A DNA stretch of 64,000 nt from contig DVJA01000081.1 of the NCBI GenBank assembly GCA_018710885.1, forward strand, positions 41,778 to 105,777. The letters run 5' to 3'. Position numbers and translations under genes: made by a program. Below the pieces are notes generated by a model. The model searched no databases and was not told where the DNA came from. It saw nothing but the letters and a program-made list of their open reading frames with translations. Position 1 is the first letter of the stretch. Each line of letters begins with the position of its first letter. This DNA comes from Scatomorpha merdigallinarum (GTDB taxonomy: Bacteria > Bacillota > Clostridia > Oscillospirales > Oscillospiraceae). Shown piece after piece: positions 18,818 to 26,841 of the stretch.

Positions 18818-19583
18818 ATTCGTACAGGGCCAGGAACTCTTCCAGGCAAAGGCCGTTTTCCATGATGTAGGTAGCGGCCTCAACGCCGACGTAGCGGAAG
18901 TGCCAGGGCTCGTAGATGATGCCGGTGACGTCCTCCTTGTCCTTGGGGTAGCGGACGATGAAGCCGTACTCATGGCAGTGCTGGCTCATCCACTGGTAGA
19001 GCTCGGTGTTCTCCAGCTCGGAGTTTTTGACCTCGTAGTAGCGGTCTGTTATGTCTGCGGCCAGGCCGGTCTGGTGCTCGCTGGTGCCCGGAGGCGCGAC
19101 GATGCTCTTGGCCTGAGCCTCGCCGACCTGGGCGACCTTGCGCTGGTAGAGGTAGTTCTGCTCGGCGTAGCCGCGATAGGCGCTGGAGAGGTATACGCTC
19201 AAACCCTCGGCGCGGGCGGCCTCCATGAACTCACGCAGGGCCCCGGCGGCGCGGGTGTCAAACTGCTGGTTGTTCTCGATTACCTCGAGCTCGGGGGCGT
19301 ACTCGCCTATACTGTGGTCGGCGTTGGCCAGCATCAATTCCCAGCTCGTGACGTCCACATCTGGATAAGACGGCGTGGGTTCCGGCGTCGGCTCGGGTGT
19401 GGGCGTCGGAGTAGGCTCCGGCGTAGGGGTCGGGGTGAGCTCAGGAGTGGTTATGGGCGGCTCGGAGGCCGGAGCGCCGTTTTCATCAAACACGGCAGCC
19501 TCGGCCATATAGCGCACGCCGCCTATCGCTGCGGCGCATATGAGCACGCTGAGCGCGATGGCGACGAGATTTTTCGTCTTCAT
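18816..19583 (-). CDS. VanY-type D-alanyl-D-alanine carboxypeptidase, membrane-anchored
   Basis: A 255-residue cell-wall enzyme that trims the terminal D-Ala of peptidoglycan stems. The N terminus is a membrane anchor (about 5-28) followed by a low-complexity Thr-Pro-Glu linker of about 30 residues and the LAS metallopeptidase domain. Zinc ligands and active site are in PPGTSEHQTGLAADI (H and D) and YEPWHFRYVG (H); the substrate-binding SSAYRGYAEQNYLY precedes them. I start at ATG 19583 (MKTKNLVAIAL); its ribosome site, GGTGAT, is weak. Could act in wall remodelling or sporulation; not evidence of vancomycin resistance by itself. Confidence 0.9.
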   Translation of the reverse strand: MKTKNLVAIALSVLICAAAIGGVRYMAEAAVFDENGAPASEPPITTPELTPTPTPEPTPTPTPEPTPEPTPSYPDVDVTSWELMLANADHSIGEYAPELEVIENNQQFDTRAAGALREFMEAARAEGLSVYLSSAYRGYAEQNYLYQRKVAQVGEAQAKSIVAPPGTSEHQTGLAADITDRYYEVKNSELENTELYQWMSQHCHEYGFIVRYPKDKEDVTGIIYEPWHFRYVGVEAATYIMENGLCLEEFLALYE

Positions 19584-19635
19584 ATATATCACCGCTGAGA
19601 TAATAACATTTTTCCCGCGCCCGGTCAAGGTGAGC

Positions 19636-19664
19636 TTGCCCGTCCGGCCCGGTAGTGATATACT
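19636..19664 (+). promoter_or_regulatory. Promoter of the MBL-NUDIX operon
   Basis: TTGCCC (19636-19641), 17 bases, TATACT (19659-19664) with TGA extended -10. Confidence 0.72.
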
Positions 19665-19691
19665 AAAGCAAAAACCGAGGAGGTAAGACCT

Positions 19692-20303
19692 ATGAAGATA
19701 ACCTGGTACGGCCACTCCTGTTTCATGCTTGAATCAGACGGCGGCACGCTTGTTTTCGACCCCTACTCCGACGGCTCCGTGCCCGGCCTGACGCTGCCGC
19801 AGCTCAACGCCGACATGGTACTGTGCAGCCACGGCCATTCCGACCACGGCGGTGTGGAGAAGGTGACGCTCAGCGGCAGGAAGTGCAGCTGCGCCATAGA
19901 GGCCATAGACTGCTTCCACGACGAGGCCGGCGGTACCAAGCGCGGCGCAAATATAATTCACGCCGTGACCGCAGAGGGCAAGCGTATAGTACACCTTGGC
20001 GACCTGGGCCATGAGCTGGACGACGCCCAGTTGGAGCGCATAGGCACGCCTGACGTGCTTCTCATCCCCGTGGGAGGTTTCTTCACTATCGACGCTCCCA
20101 CGGCCAAGAGCATAGCCGAAAAGATAGGGGCGCGCATAACGGTGCCCATGCACTACCGCGGCGAGGGTTTCGGCTACGACGTCATAGGTACGCTGGACGA
20201 GTACACCTCTCTGTGCTCCGACGTGGTGTATGCGCCGGCAAACTTCTTCGACCCGGACGACTACAGTGAGCGCGTGACGCTGGTACTCAAGGCCGCTCGA
20301 TGA
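19692..20303 (+). CDS. Metallo-beta-lactamase-fold hydrolase (UPF0173/UlaG-like)
   Basis: 203 residues beginning MKITWYGHSCFMLE, with the metal-binding HGHSDH (H47, H49, D51, H52), the later GDLGHELDD and IPVGGFFTIDAPTA, and PMHYRG near the C terminus. This is the UPF0173/UlaG-related branch of the MBL fold, which includes metal-dependent hydrolases acting on sugar lactones or phosphodiesters; the substrate is not known. Translationally coupled to the following NUDIX gene by a four-base overlap. Confidence 0.87.
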   Translation: MKITWYGHSCFMLESDGGTLVFDPYSDGSVPGLTLPQLNADMVLCSHGHSDHGGVEKVTLSGRKCSCAIEAIDCFHDEAGGTKRGANIIHAVTAEGKRIVHLGDLGHELDDAQLERIGTPDVLLIPVGGFFTIDAPTAKSIAEKIGARITVPMHYRGEGFGYDVIGTLDEYTSLCSDVVYAPANFFDPDDYSERVTLVLKAAR

Positions 20304-20869
20304 AACTCAAGAGTGTGGAGAAAGTGGCGGGCTGGGAATACCTCAGCCGCTACGACGTGAAATATGAGACTCCCTCCGGCGGCGAGAAGGTCTATGAGAT
20401 GTTCTCGCGCGACCCGGGCATAGATTCGCCCGAGAAGCTCCTGCACCCGCGCACTGACGCCGTCATGATAATCATGACGGATAAGACCTGCGAGCACCTG
20501 CTGCTCATACGCGAGTTCCGGCTGGAGCTGGGCCGCGAGATCTACGGCCTGCCCGCCGGGCTCATAGACCCCGGCGAGACGCCCGAGCAGACGGCAAAGC
20601 GCGAGCTCAAGGAGGAGACGGGGCTCGACCTCGTGGAGATACGCCACGTGCTGCCGCCTGCGTACAGCGCGGTGGGACTTTCAAACGAGCAGTGCATCTG
20701 CGTGTTCGGCGTGGCAGAGGGAGAGATCGCACCCAACAAGGAGACGGGCGAGGAAATAACCGCCCGCTGGTACAGCCGCGACGAGCTCAGGGAAATGCTG
20801 AAACGCGAGACCTTCGGCTCCTGGGCTCAGGCCTACAGCTACATGTGGACCATCGGCTTTGAGGGCTGA
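20300..20869 (+). CDS. NUDIX hydrolase, ADP-ribose pyrophosphatase type
   Basis: 189 residues with the complete NUDIX box, a G-x5-E-x7-REL-x-EE-x-G pattern starting at GLIDPGE and ending at RELKEETGLDL (about 90-112). The N-terminal strand region and a C-terminal dimerisation helix resemble ADP-ribose diphosphatases (YqkG/NudF group). It would hydrolyse ADP-ribose or a related nucleoside diphosphate. The ATG overlaps the MBL stop by four bases, so the two enzymes are made together. Confidence 0.88.
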   Translation: MKLKSVEKVAGWEYLSRYDVKYETPSGGEKVYEMFSRDPGIDSPEKLLHPRTDAVMIIMTDKTCEHLLLIREFRLELGREIYGLPAGLIDPGETPEQTAKRELKEETGLDLVEIRHVLPPAYSAVGLSNEQCICVFGVAEGEIAPNKETGEEITARWYSRDELREMLKRETFGSWAQAYSYMWTIGFEG

Positions 20870-21001
20870 ATCGGAGGCCGTGCGAAAATCGAAGTCCGGG
20901 AACAAAATACACCCGCCAGGCCGGAGAGATAAGATACAAGCACAAAAACTTAGCGGCCGGTATGGCGCCAGGCGTGGCCGCAGCAAGACAGGGGATGAGT
21001 T

Positions 21002-21538
21002 ATGCCGGTTGACATGAAAGAGGCCATCGCAGAAGCGGCTATGACGCTCCTGATGGAGAAGAACAAGAAAAAGCTCACCGTAAAAGACATCGTGGACGAG
21101 TGCCAGATAACGAGGCAGGCTTTCTACTACCACTTTGAGGACATACCCGAGCTTTTACGGTGGATTATGGAGCGGGATACAGAGAGGTTGCTGAAGGATT
21201 CGCAGTCGCTGGATGACCCGGAACAGAGGATCCGATACTTCTTTCTGGAAGCTATTAACGCCCTGCCCTATTTGAAGCGGAGTATGCAGAGCAACTACCG
21301 CGACGAGTTAGAGAGCCTTCTGACCCAAAATGTGTACAACCTGTTTGAACACGTAATTGAAGAGGGCAACCTCTACCGAAACAAAACCCGTATGGAAGTG
21401 AAGCTGATTATGCGCTACCACTGCCAGGCCGTCCTTGGGGTCCTGCGCGAGTGGACGGACGAGGACACAAAGAACCTGGACATGATCGTCCATCAGGTGT
21501 ACTTGCTGATGACGGGCAAGGTCTCGCCGCTGGATTAA
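21002..21538 (+). CDS. TetR/AcrR-family regulator upstream of the FtsH operon
   Basis: 178 residues. The N-terminal HTH reads KLTVKDIVDECQITRQAFYYHFEDIPELL (about 21-50), standard TetR with the FYYHF recognition-helix end; the rest is an all-helical ligand or dimerisation domain of the DhaS/TetR_C_7-like kind. A terminator follows, then a separate promoter for the coiled-coil/ftsH/hdeD genes, so it may regulate that operon, its own transcription, or both. Effector unknown. Confidence 0.85.
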   Translation: MPVDMKEAIAEAAMTLLMEKNKKKLTVKDIVDECQITRQAFYYHFEDIPELLRWIMERDTERLLKDSQSLDDPEQRIRYFFLEAINALPYLKRSMQSNYRDELESLLTQNVYNLFEHVIEEGNLYRNKTRMEVKLIMRYHCQAVLGVLREWTDEDTKNLDMIVHQVYLLMTGKVSPLD

Positions 21539-21556
21539 AAAATATTTGTCAGATTA

Positions 21557-21591
21557 ACCGGAGTGTAAAGTTTTTTTACACTCCGGTTTTT
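21557..21591 (+). terminator. Terminator of the tetR gene
   Basis: ACCGGAGTGTAAA and TTTACACTCCGGT form a 13-bp stem followed by TTTT. Confidence 0.93.
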
Positions 21592-21620
21592 GTGTCTATA
21601 CAGGGAGAGCAACGTGACAA

Positions 21621-21648
21621 TTGAGGAGCCGCGCGCTTGAGTTAGAAT
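21621..21648 (+). promoter_or_regulatory. Possible promoter of the ftsH operon
   Basis: TTGAGG (21621-21626), 16 bases, TAGAAT (21643-21648). Confidence 0.5.
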
Positions 21649-21673
21649 ATGAGCCGGACAAGGAGGTGTGCAT

Positions 21674-22108
21674 ATGGCCCACGAAATTCTATCCATCAAG
21701 CTGTGCGAGCTGGATGACAGGATTGTCAAGCTGCGCAGCCGCATCCGGCTGAGTGAGTGCAGCGGGCACACACAGCTCAAACAGGAAATTTCCAAGCTCA
21801 AGAAAGAGTGCATTGAGACACAGATGGCGCTTCAAGAGGAACTGAGGTGGTCCAGGGGCGTAGTCGTCTCTGCCCTTTCAAAAGCATACGAGAAAGTGGA
21901 GGCCGCCATTTCCGCTTCCCAGGACGAGTTGCGCAGCAGCGAAGAGGCCGGCGAAGGTTCAGACCTGTCAGCCGATGAGAAAACGTTACTGGCCGAGTAC
22001 GCGCTGGATTTTGCCATGCAGGCAGCCGACAGAGCTATGCTGCTCTCGCTGGAGGCTATTGACTCGCAAATGACACAGATAGAACAGGAAGAAGGGAGCT
22101 CAAGATGA
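21674..22108 (+). CDS. Small coiled-coil protein of the ftsH operon, unknown function
   Basis: 144 residues, no cysteine-rich, membrane or catalytic motif. The protein is almost entirely charged helix with heptad-like spacing (LDDRIVKLRSRIRL, LKQEISKLKKECIE, then EKVEAAISASQDELR), suggesting a coiled-coil or helical hairpin. AGGAGG lies 7 bases before ATG 21674. It overlaps ftsH by four bases, so it may be an FtsH adaptor, substrate or assembly partner. I do not recognise a family. Confidence 0.72.
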   Translation: MAHEILSIKLCELDDRIVKLRSRIRLSECSGHTQLKQEISKLKKECIETQMALQEELRWSRGVVVSALSKAYEKVEAAISASQDELRSSEEAGEGSDLSADEKTLLAEYALDFAMQAADRAMLLSLEAIDSQMTQIEQEEGSSR

Positions 22109-23934
22109 AAGAAGTAAAGTCACCTAAAAAACCTCTGATTTACTACTACGGGATTGTATTGCTTATACTCCTGCTGTTTAACCTCTTAGTTACGCCCTTG
22201 CTCGCCAGGGCGCAGGTGGTTGAAGTGGACTATGGCACCTTTATGGACATGATAGAGGAGCAGAATATCGGCTCCGTCCAAGTCGAGGACGACGAGATAG
22301 TGTTCACCGACAAGAATAACACCACGGTCTACACCACCGGCGCTATGGAGGACCCAACGCTGACCGAGCGCCTGCACGACGCCGGAGCGACCTTTGCCCG
22401 CGTCACTCAGGAGACCATGTCTCCCCTGATGAGCTTCCTGCTCACCTTTATACTGCCGATGCTGATCTTCGTAGGAATCGGCCAGTACATGAGCAAAAAG
22501 CTCATGGAACAGGTCGGCGGCAAGAACTCCATGGCCTTCGGCATGGGCAAGAGCAACGCCAAGGTCTATGTACAGTCCTCCGACGGCATCCACTTCAGCG
22601 ACGTAGCCGGTGAAGAAGAGGCCAAGGAGAGCCTGGCCGAGATAGTGGACTACCTGCACAACCCGCAGAAATACACCGAAGCCGGCGCCTCCATGCCCAA
22701 AGGCGTGCTGCTTGTAGGCCCTCCGGGCACCGGTAAAACCATGCTGGCCAAGGCAGTGGCCGGCGAAGCCAACGTGCCCTTCTTCTCCATCTCCGGCTCG
22801 GAGTTCGTCGAGATGTTCGTGGGCATGGGCGCCTCCAAAGTTCGAGACCTCTTCAAACAGGCCAAGGAAAAGGCGCCCTGCATCGTGTTCATCGACGAGA
22901 TAGACGCCATCGGCCAGAAGCGAAATTCCACCGGCGCCGGCGGCAACGACGAGCGCGAGCAGACGCTAAACCAGCTACTCACTGAAATGGACGGCTTTGA
23001 AGGCAACACCGGCGTCATCATCCTGGCCGCCACCAACCGCCCCGAGTCGCTTGACCCGGCGCTCACCCGCCCGGGACGCTTTGACAGGCGCGTGCCTGTG
23101 GAGCTGCCGGACCTGGCCGGACGCGAGGCCATACTGAGAGTGCATGCCAAGAAGATCAAGCTGGCCCAGGATGTGGACCTGCACACCATCGCCCGCATGG
23201 CTTCCGGCGCTTCCGGCGCCGAGCTCGCCAACATCATCAACGAGGCCGCCCTGCGCGCCGTGCGCAACGGACGCACCATCGTCAACCAGGCCGACCTGGA
23301 AGAGAGTATCGAGGTGGTCATAGCCGGATACCAGAAGAAGAACGCCGTCCTCTCCGACAAGGAAAAGCTGGTCGTCTCCTACCACGAGATAGGCCATGCC
23401 CTGGTCGCCGCCAAGCAGACCAACTCAGCCCCCGTACAGAAGATAACCATTATCCCCCGCACTTCCGGCGCGCTGGGCTACACCATGCAGGTTGACACCG
23501 GCGACAAGTATCTGCTGACCAAGGAAGAGATCGAAAACAAGATAGCCACTTACACCGGCGGCCGCGCCGCCGAAGAGGTCGTGTTCGGTGAAATCACCAC
23601 CGGAGCGAGCAACGACATAGAACAGGCCACCAAGCTGGCCCGCGCCATGATAACTCGCTACGGCATGAGCGAGGAGTTCGACATGGTGGCCATGGAGACC
23701 GTCAACAACCAGTATCTTGGCGGCGACACCTCCCTGGCCTGCTCGGCCGACACTCAGAAAGAGATAGACAAGAAGGTCGTTGAACTCGTGAAACAACAGC
23801 ATGAAAAAGCGCGGCAGATCCTGCTCGACAACCGCGCCAAGCTGGATGAGCTGGCCAGGTTCCTCTACGAGAGGGAAACCATAACGGGCGATGAGTTCAT
23901 GGAAATTCTCACGTCGGGAGGGGACAAAAAATGA
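22105..23934 (+). CDS. ftsH: ATP-dependent zinc metalloprotease FtsH
   Basis: A 609-residue membrane AAA+ protease that extracts and degrades membrane and short-lived proteins. Two transmembrane segments (about 11-33 and 109-127) flank a roughly 75-residue outer domain. AAA: Walker A GPPGTGKT (205-212), Walker B CIVFIDEID, second region of homology ATNRPESLDPALTRPGRFDRR. The protease site reads HEIGH (H427, E428, H431) instead of the usual HEAGH; the HExxH ligands are kept, and the downstream NDIEQAT supplies the acidic ligand. It lies between a coiled-coil gene and an HdeD-like gene, both overlapping it by four bases, so this may be a specialised second FtsH rather than the housekeeping copy near tilS-hpt. 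Confidence 0.95.
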   Translation: MKEVKSPKKPLIYYYGIVLLILLLFNLLVTPLLARAQVVEVDYGTFMDMIEEQNIGSVQVEDDEIVFTDKNNTTVYTTGAMEDPTLTERLHDAGATFARVTQETMSPLMSFLLTFILPMLIFVGIGQYMSKKLMEQVGGKNSMAFGMGKSNAKVYVQSSDGIHFSDVAGEEEAKESLAEIVDYLHNPQKYTEAGASMPKGVLLVGPPGTGKTMLAKAVAGEANVPFFSISGSEFVEMFVGMGASKVRDLFKQAKEKAPCIVFIDEIDAIGQKRNSTGAGGNDEREQTLNQLLTEMDGFEGNTGVIILAATNRPESLDPALTRPGRFDRRVPVELPDLAGREAILRVHAKKIKLAQDVDLHTIARMASGASGAELANIINEAALRAVRNGRTIVNQADLEESIEVVIAGYQKKNAVLSDKEKLVVSYHEIGHALVAAKQTNSAPVQKITIIPRTSGALGYTMQVDTGDKYLLTKEEIENKIATYTGGRAAEEVVFGEITTGASNDIEQATKLARAMITRYGMSEEFDMVAMETVNNQYLGGDTSLACSADTQKEIDKKVVELVKQQHEKARQILLDNRAKLDELARFLYERETITGDEFMEILTSGGDKK

Positions 23935-24473
23935 AAAACCGCTCCGGATTCGGATGGCTTCAGTTTATAATCGGTATTATCCTGATTGTACTTGGCATCT
24001 TCACCTTTGCTAACCCCAGCACCGCACTGACAGGTTTTGTGGTGGTCTACGGCATAATCGCCGTCGTCATGGGCGTAGCGGACATTGTATTGTACGTCAG
24101 AGCCGAGCGCTACACCGGCTTTGGTCCCATTGTATCTCTTGTCTCCGGCATACTGAGCGTCATGTCAGGCGTAATGCTACTCATATACCCGGGCGCGGGC
24201 AAGCTGGTCCTGTCGCTGCTGTTCCCCATCTGGTTCATCGCGCACTGCATCTCCCGCCTCTCCCAACTGCACATAATCCGCATAATGGCCGGCAACGCCA
24301 TGTACTATTTCACGCTTGTGGTCAACATTATCGGCCTAACCCTGGGCTTCATGATGCTCTTCCAGCCGATAGTAACCTTGCTCTCTGCTATCTATATAGT
24401 GGGCTTCTACCTGATCCTGCTCGGTATTGACGGCATAGTCATGGCCTTCAGCGGCATAGGTTCCAGAAGGTAA
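23931..24473 (+). CDS. HdeD-like (DUF308) membrane protein
   Basis: 180 residues, six predicted transmembrane helices in three pairs (for example FIIGIILIVLGIFTFANP, GFVVVYGIIAVVMGVADIVL and SAIYIVGFYLILLGIDGIVM). The repeated GI..IVLGI.....P pattern is that of the DUF308/HdeD acid-resistance membrane family, whose biochemical role is uncertain. It is co-translated with ftsH and could modulate the protease or be protected by it. Confidence 0.82.
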   Translation: MKNRSGFGWLQFIIGIILIVLGIFTFANPSTALTGFVVVYGIIAVVMGVADIVLYVRAERYTGFGPIVSLVSGILSVMSGVMLLIYPGAGKLVLSLLFPIWFIAHCISRLSQLHIIRIMAGNAMYYFTLVVNIIGLTLGFMMLFQPIVTLLSAIYIVGFYLILLGIDGIVMAFSGIGSRR

Positions 24474-24490
24474 CTCCCTCTGTGCAAATA

Positions 24491-24525
24491 AAAAACGTCC
24501 CTGTCCGTCTGAACGGGGACGTTTT
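24491..24525 (+). terminator. Terminator of the ftsH operon
   Basis: AAAACGTCCC and GGGACGTTTT pair across a CC-rich loop; TTTT follows. Confidence 0.85.
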
Positions 24526-24559
24526 CACTTTTTAGGTCAGAGGCGTGCCGCTACTGGGT

Positions 24560-25111
24560 TTACTTTATCGACGCTCCGAGCCTTCTGGCATCAGCGCAGT
24601 TGGCGTCGCCGTCTTCTACCACCTTGGAATGCGTATCACCCGCCAGGACGCGGCCGAGGTTTTGCCAGTTGAGGTGCTCACAGAGGTGGTTGTAATAGGT
24701 CAGCACGTCGTCAAAACCGTGCCCCTCAGCGCTCATCAGGAGGGCCGAGGCCCGGCCGTGCCCGCGCAGCAGGTTGCCGTCGCCCTCTTCCAGCGCGAAG
24801 AGGCGGTCTATGGCTGTTCGGAGCTGCCCGCTCAGGTTCCAGTAGTATAGCGGGCTGGCCAGGACTATTACGTCGCAGTTCCTGACCGCGGCGTAGATCT
24901 CGTCCATACCGTCGCACTGCACGCAGGGGTGCTCGCTCGAGCTGTGGCCGCCGAAGCAGCCTTTGCATCCGTGTATGTCCATGCCATCGAGGTAGAACTC
25001 TTTCACCGAGTTTCCCGCGCTCTCCGCGCCCTCAGTAAAGGCGCGCACCAGTTTCATAGTGTTGCCTGTCCTGCGCGGGCTGCCGTTGAGTATGACTATG
25101 CTCTTGCCCAT
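24560..25111 (-). CDS. Flavodoxin-fold NAD(P)H-dependent oxidoreductase
   Basis: 183 residues starting KSIVILNGSPRRTGNTMKL, the FMN phosphate-binding loop of the NADPH-dependent FMN reductase family (NQO/WrbA-like). It has CKGC and HPCVQCDGM cysteine clusters in the middle, which may bind metal or form disulfides, and the flavin-contacting LASPLYYWNLSGQLRTAIDR. Electrons probably go from NAD(P)H to quinones, iron or other acceptors. ATG 25111 follows GGGGGCG. It lies 16 bases after a related reductase gene, so the two are co-transcribed. Confidence 0.83.
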   Translation of the reverse strand: MGKSIVILNGSPRRTGNTMKLVRAFTEGAESAGNSVKEFYLDGMDIHGCKGCFGGHSSSEHPCVQCDGMDEIYAAVRNCDVIVLASPLYYWNLSGQLRTAIDRLFALEEGDGNLLRGHGRASALLMSAEGHGFDDVLTYYNHLCEHLNWQNLGRVLAGDTHSKVVEDGDANCADARRLGASIK

Positions 25112-25127
25112 GCCGTTCGCCCCCGTT

Positions 25128-25670
25128 TCAGATCTTCGCAGCCAGCGCTGCGGCCTGGGCCACGCCATCAGTCTTGTCTATGTCACCCACGTTCAGCACA
25201 CCCGGGACGAGGACTTCGCCTACCATATGCCAGCCCATAAGCGCCGCCGAACGCTCGATGGGCACACGCACACCGTCGAGCACGGTCATGTCGTCCTCCT
25301 CACAGCAGGCAAGCACTGCGCAGCCCTTGCCGGCTATGTCCTTGCCCGCAACACAGAAGGAGTACATCTTGTCAAGCACGCTCTTGAGCTGGGCGGGGAT
25401 GGAATACCAGTACACAGGCGTCGAGAACACAATCACGTCCGCATCCAGCACCGCCGGGGCGATGGCGTTGAAGTCGTCCGCAAAGGAGCAGGCTTCGCCG
25501 GTCTTGTAGCAGGTCTCGCAGGCGTGACATGGCCCCACAGTCAGCTTATCTGTGTCGAAACGTGTCACACTGTGCCCCTTCTCCTCGGCGGCCTTGATAA
25601 ACGCCTCGGTCATGGCGAAGCTGTTGCCCTTTTCGCGCGGGGACCCGGTGAGAACTACTATCTTACTCAT
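25128..25670 (-). CDS. Flavodoxin-fold NAD(P)H-dependent oxidoreductase, paralogue
   Basis: 180 residues with KIVVLTGSPREKGNSFAM (FMN phosphate loop), CHACETCYKTGEACSFADDF (several cysteines) and VFSTPVYWYSIPAQLKSVLDKMY. About the same architecture as its downstream neighbour, with which it forms an operon; the gene order suggests a tandem duplication that has diverged. ATG 25670 is preceded by GGAGGA. It is transcribed divergently from an HxlR regulator, the usual arrangement for redox- or electrophile-responsive reductases. Confidence 0.85.
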   Translation of the reverse strand: MSKIVVLTGSPREKGNSFAMTEAFIKAAEEKGHSVTRFDTDKLTVGPCHACETCYKTGEACSFADDFNAIAPAVLDADVIVFSTPVYWYSIPAQLKSVLDKMYSFCVAGKDIAGKGCAVLACCEEDDMTVLDGVRVPIERSAALMGWHMVGEVLVPGVLNVGDIDKTDGVAQAAALAAKI

Positions 25671-25755
25671 TGAAAATTCCTCCAAGTAATAAACTAAGCG
25701 GCTTGACTCCACCAGCCGTTGACACTATAATCATAGCAGCTATATGAACTATTTC

Positions 25756-25782
25756 AAGTACGCACATTTAAGTTATATACTT
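25756..25782. promoter_or_regulatory. Inverted repeat in the HxlR intergenic region
   Basis: AAGTA (25756-25760) and TACTT (25778-25782), 17 bases apart, lie between the divergent reductase and HxlR genes and could be the regulator's operator. Short arms, so tentative. Confidence 0.4.
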
Positions 25783-25801
25783 ACCTAAAGGAGAGTGTAA
25801 A

Positions 25802-26134
25802 ATGTCCGAGCGCTGCATATCCGACGAGTGTCTGAGCACCACCGGGTTCAGCTACACGCTGTCGCTGATAAACGGAAAGTACAAGATGACCATTCTCTAC
25901 ACCCTGATGGAGTTCGGCGTGGTGCGCTTCAATGAGATGAAAAAGTACATCGGCGGCATCAGCTTCAAAACGCTCAGCTCGACGCTCAAAGAGCTGGAGA
26001 GCGATCAGCTCGTACATCGCGAGGAGTACCCACAAATCCCGCCGAAAGTGGAGTACAGCCTGACAGAGCGCGGCCGCTCGCTGATCCCCATATTGGACGC
26101 CATGTGCGAGTGGGGTGACCAGCACCGGCTGTAA
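25802..26134 (+). CDS. HxlR-family transcriptional regulator
   Basis: 110 residues, single winged-helix domain of the HxlR/MarR-like group: YTLSLINGKYKMTILYTLME, then VRFNEMKKYIGGISFKTLSSTLKELESDQLVHRE and PPKVEYSLTERGRSLIPIL. Two N-terminal cysteines (C5, C10) may sense oxidants or electrophiles, as in B. subtilis HypR/YodB relatives; the cysteine near the start is the one usually conserved. The adjacent divergent reductase pair is the likely target. AAAGGAGAG lies 7 bases before the ATG. Confidence 0.9.
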   Translation: MSERCISDECLSTTGFSYTLSLINGKYKMTILYTLMEFGVVRFNEMKKYIGGISFKTLSSTLKELESDQLVHREEYPQIPPKVEYSLTERGRSLIPILDAMCEWGDQHRL

Positions 26135-26141
26135 ATAGTAT

Positions 26142-26186
26142 AAGGAGAGGCGAAACCCTTAACGGATTGCGCCTCTCCTTGCTTTT
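26142..26186 (+). terminator. Terminator of the hxlR gene
   Basis: AAGGAGAGGCG and CGCCTCTCCTT form an 11-bp stem, then GCTTTTTT. Confidence 0.9.
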
Positions 26187-26253
26187 TTGCATGTGTGCCA
26201 GATGATAAGCCGCCACGCGCTTTGGTACGCAGCAGCGTAGAATACACCGAGCT

Positions 26254-26280
26254 GGACGTCAAGGACGCCGTCCCCTACGG
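26254..26280 (+). repeat. Boundary palindrome, copy A left
   Basis: GGACGTCAAGGACGCCGTCC followed by CCTACGG. Preceded by GTAGAAT, as at 57514-57522 (reverse strand). Confidence 0.8.
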
Positions 26281-26685
26281 TTGAGTGCGTGTGTTTGGCC
26301 GTAAGCGATGGTCAGAGCATGTGCGGGAGGGTATGTTGGTGTAGGGCAGAAATCTTCGCGTTGGGTGCAAACCCCAGGGGGTTGGCTGCGTTGACCGGAC
26401 GTGATGGCCGGTTATTGTTTATAAGGCGAAAAGAGTAGGTGCGAAACCTACCACAAGCAACCCCCAGCGCACCAGCGAAGCGTCGTGCGCGACAAAAGCC
26501 GCACCCACCCCGGGCAACGTCCCATGTTAACCCGTCAGCGGCGGGCGCGTAAGCGCCCCAACTGCGGTCGGCGATGAGGAAACTAAATCAAAGTTTAGGG
26601 ATGACCACCTGTAAATCCCCGCCGAGCCGAGCTACGAGGCACCCTTGCGTACAAGTCCGCACCAAAGCTCTTTTCCTTTCGGGGT

Positions 26686-26728
26686 CTGGGACGCTTTCTT
26701 TTGGCAAGTACAAAAGAAAGCGCCCCAG
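26686..26728 (+). repeat. Hairpin within repeat copy A
   Basis: CTGGG-A-CGCTTTCTTTTG pairs with CAAAAGAAAGCG-C-CCCAG, 17 bp with one mismatch, loop GCAAGTA. The equivalent in copy B differs at paired positions yet still pairs. Confidence 0.85.
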
Positions 26729-26779
26729 GAGGGCCGCAACCCCCAAGGGTTGCACCCACCTCTCGCCTGGCGGCGAGTC

Positions 26780-26805
26780 GGGACGTCGAGGACGCCGTCC
26801 CCTAC
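26780..26805 (+). repeat. Boundary palindrome, copy A right
   Basis: GGGACGTCGAGGACGCCGTC followed by CCCTAC, in the same orientation as the left boundary. Confidence 0.8.
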
Positions 26806-26841
26806 AAAGCGCTTGGGTACGTAGTGGCCCCCGAACCGGCC

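Larger units (their letters stand above)
26237..26806 (+). repeat. Dispersed non-coding repeat, copy A
   Basis: The gene-free stretch 26187-26841 is almost filled by this element. The same sequence, about 0.6 to 0.7 kb, recurs in inverted orientation at 56838-57522. Shared blocks read in the same order include TTATAAGGCGAAAAGAG (from 26420), CGTCCC.TGTTAACCCGTCAGCGG (from 26517), TTTAGGGATGACCACC (from 26594), and the hairpin 26686-26728. Each copy begins and ends with a GGACGTC..GGACGCCGTCCC-type palindrome in direct orientation. Copy A lacks about 50 to 60 bases found in B. There is no plausible gene inside. Confidence 0.85.

Noticed and set aside
19382..19460. Tandem nucleotide repeat within the carboxypeptidase gene
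   Set aside because: It encodes the Thr-Pro-Glu linker of the protein, a normal low-complexity spacer.
18816..19583. Vancomycin-resistance vanY
   Set aside because: VanY-like carboxypeptidases are common wall enzymes; no van ligase, VanH, VanX or VanRS genes lie nearby.
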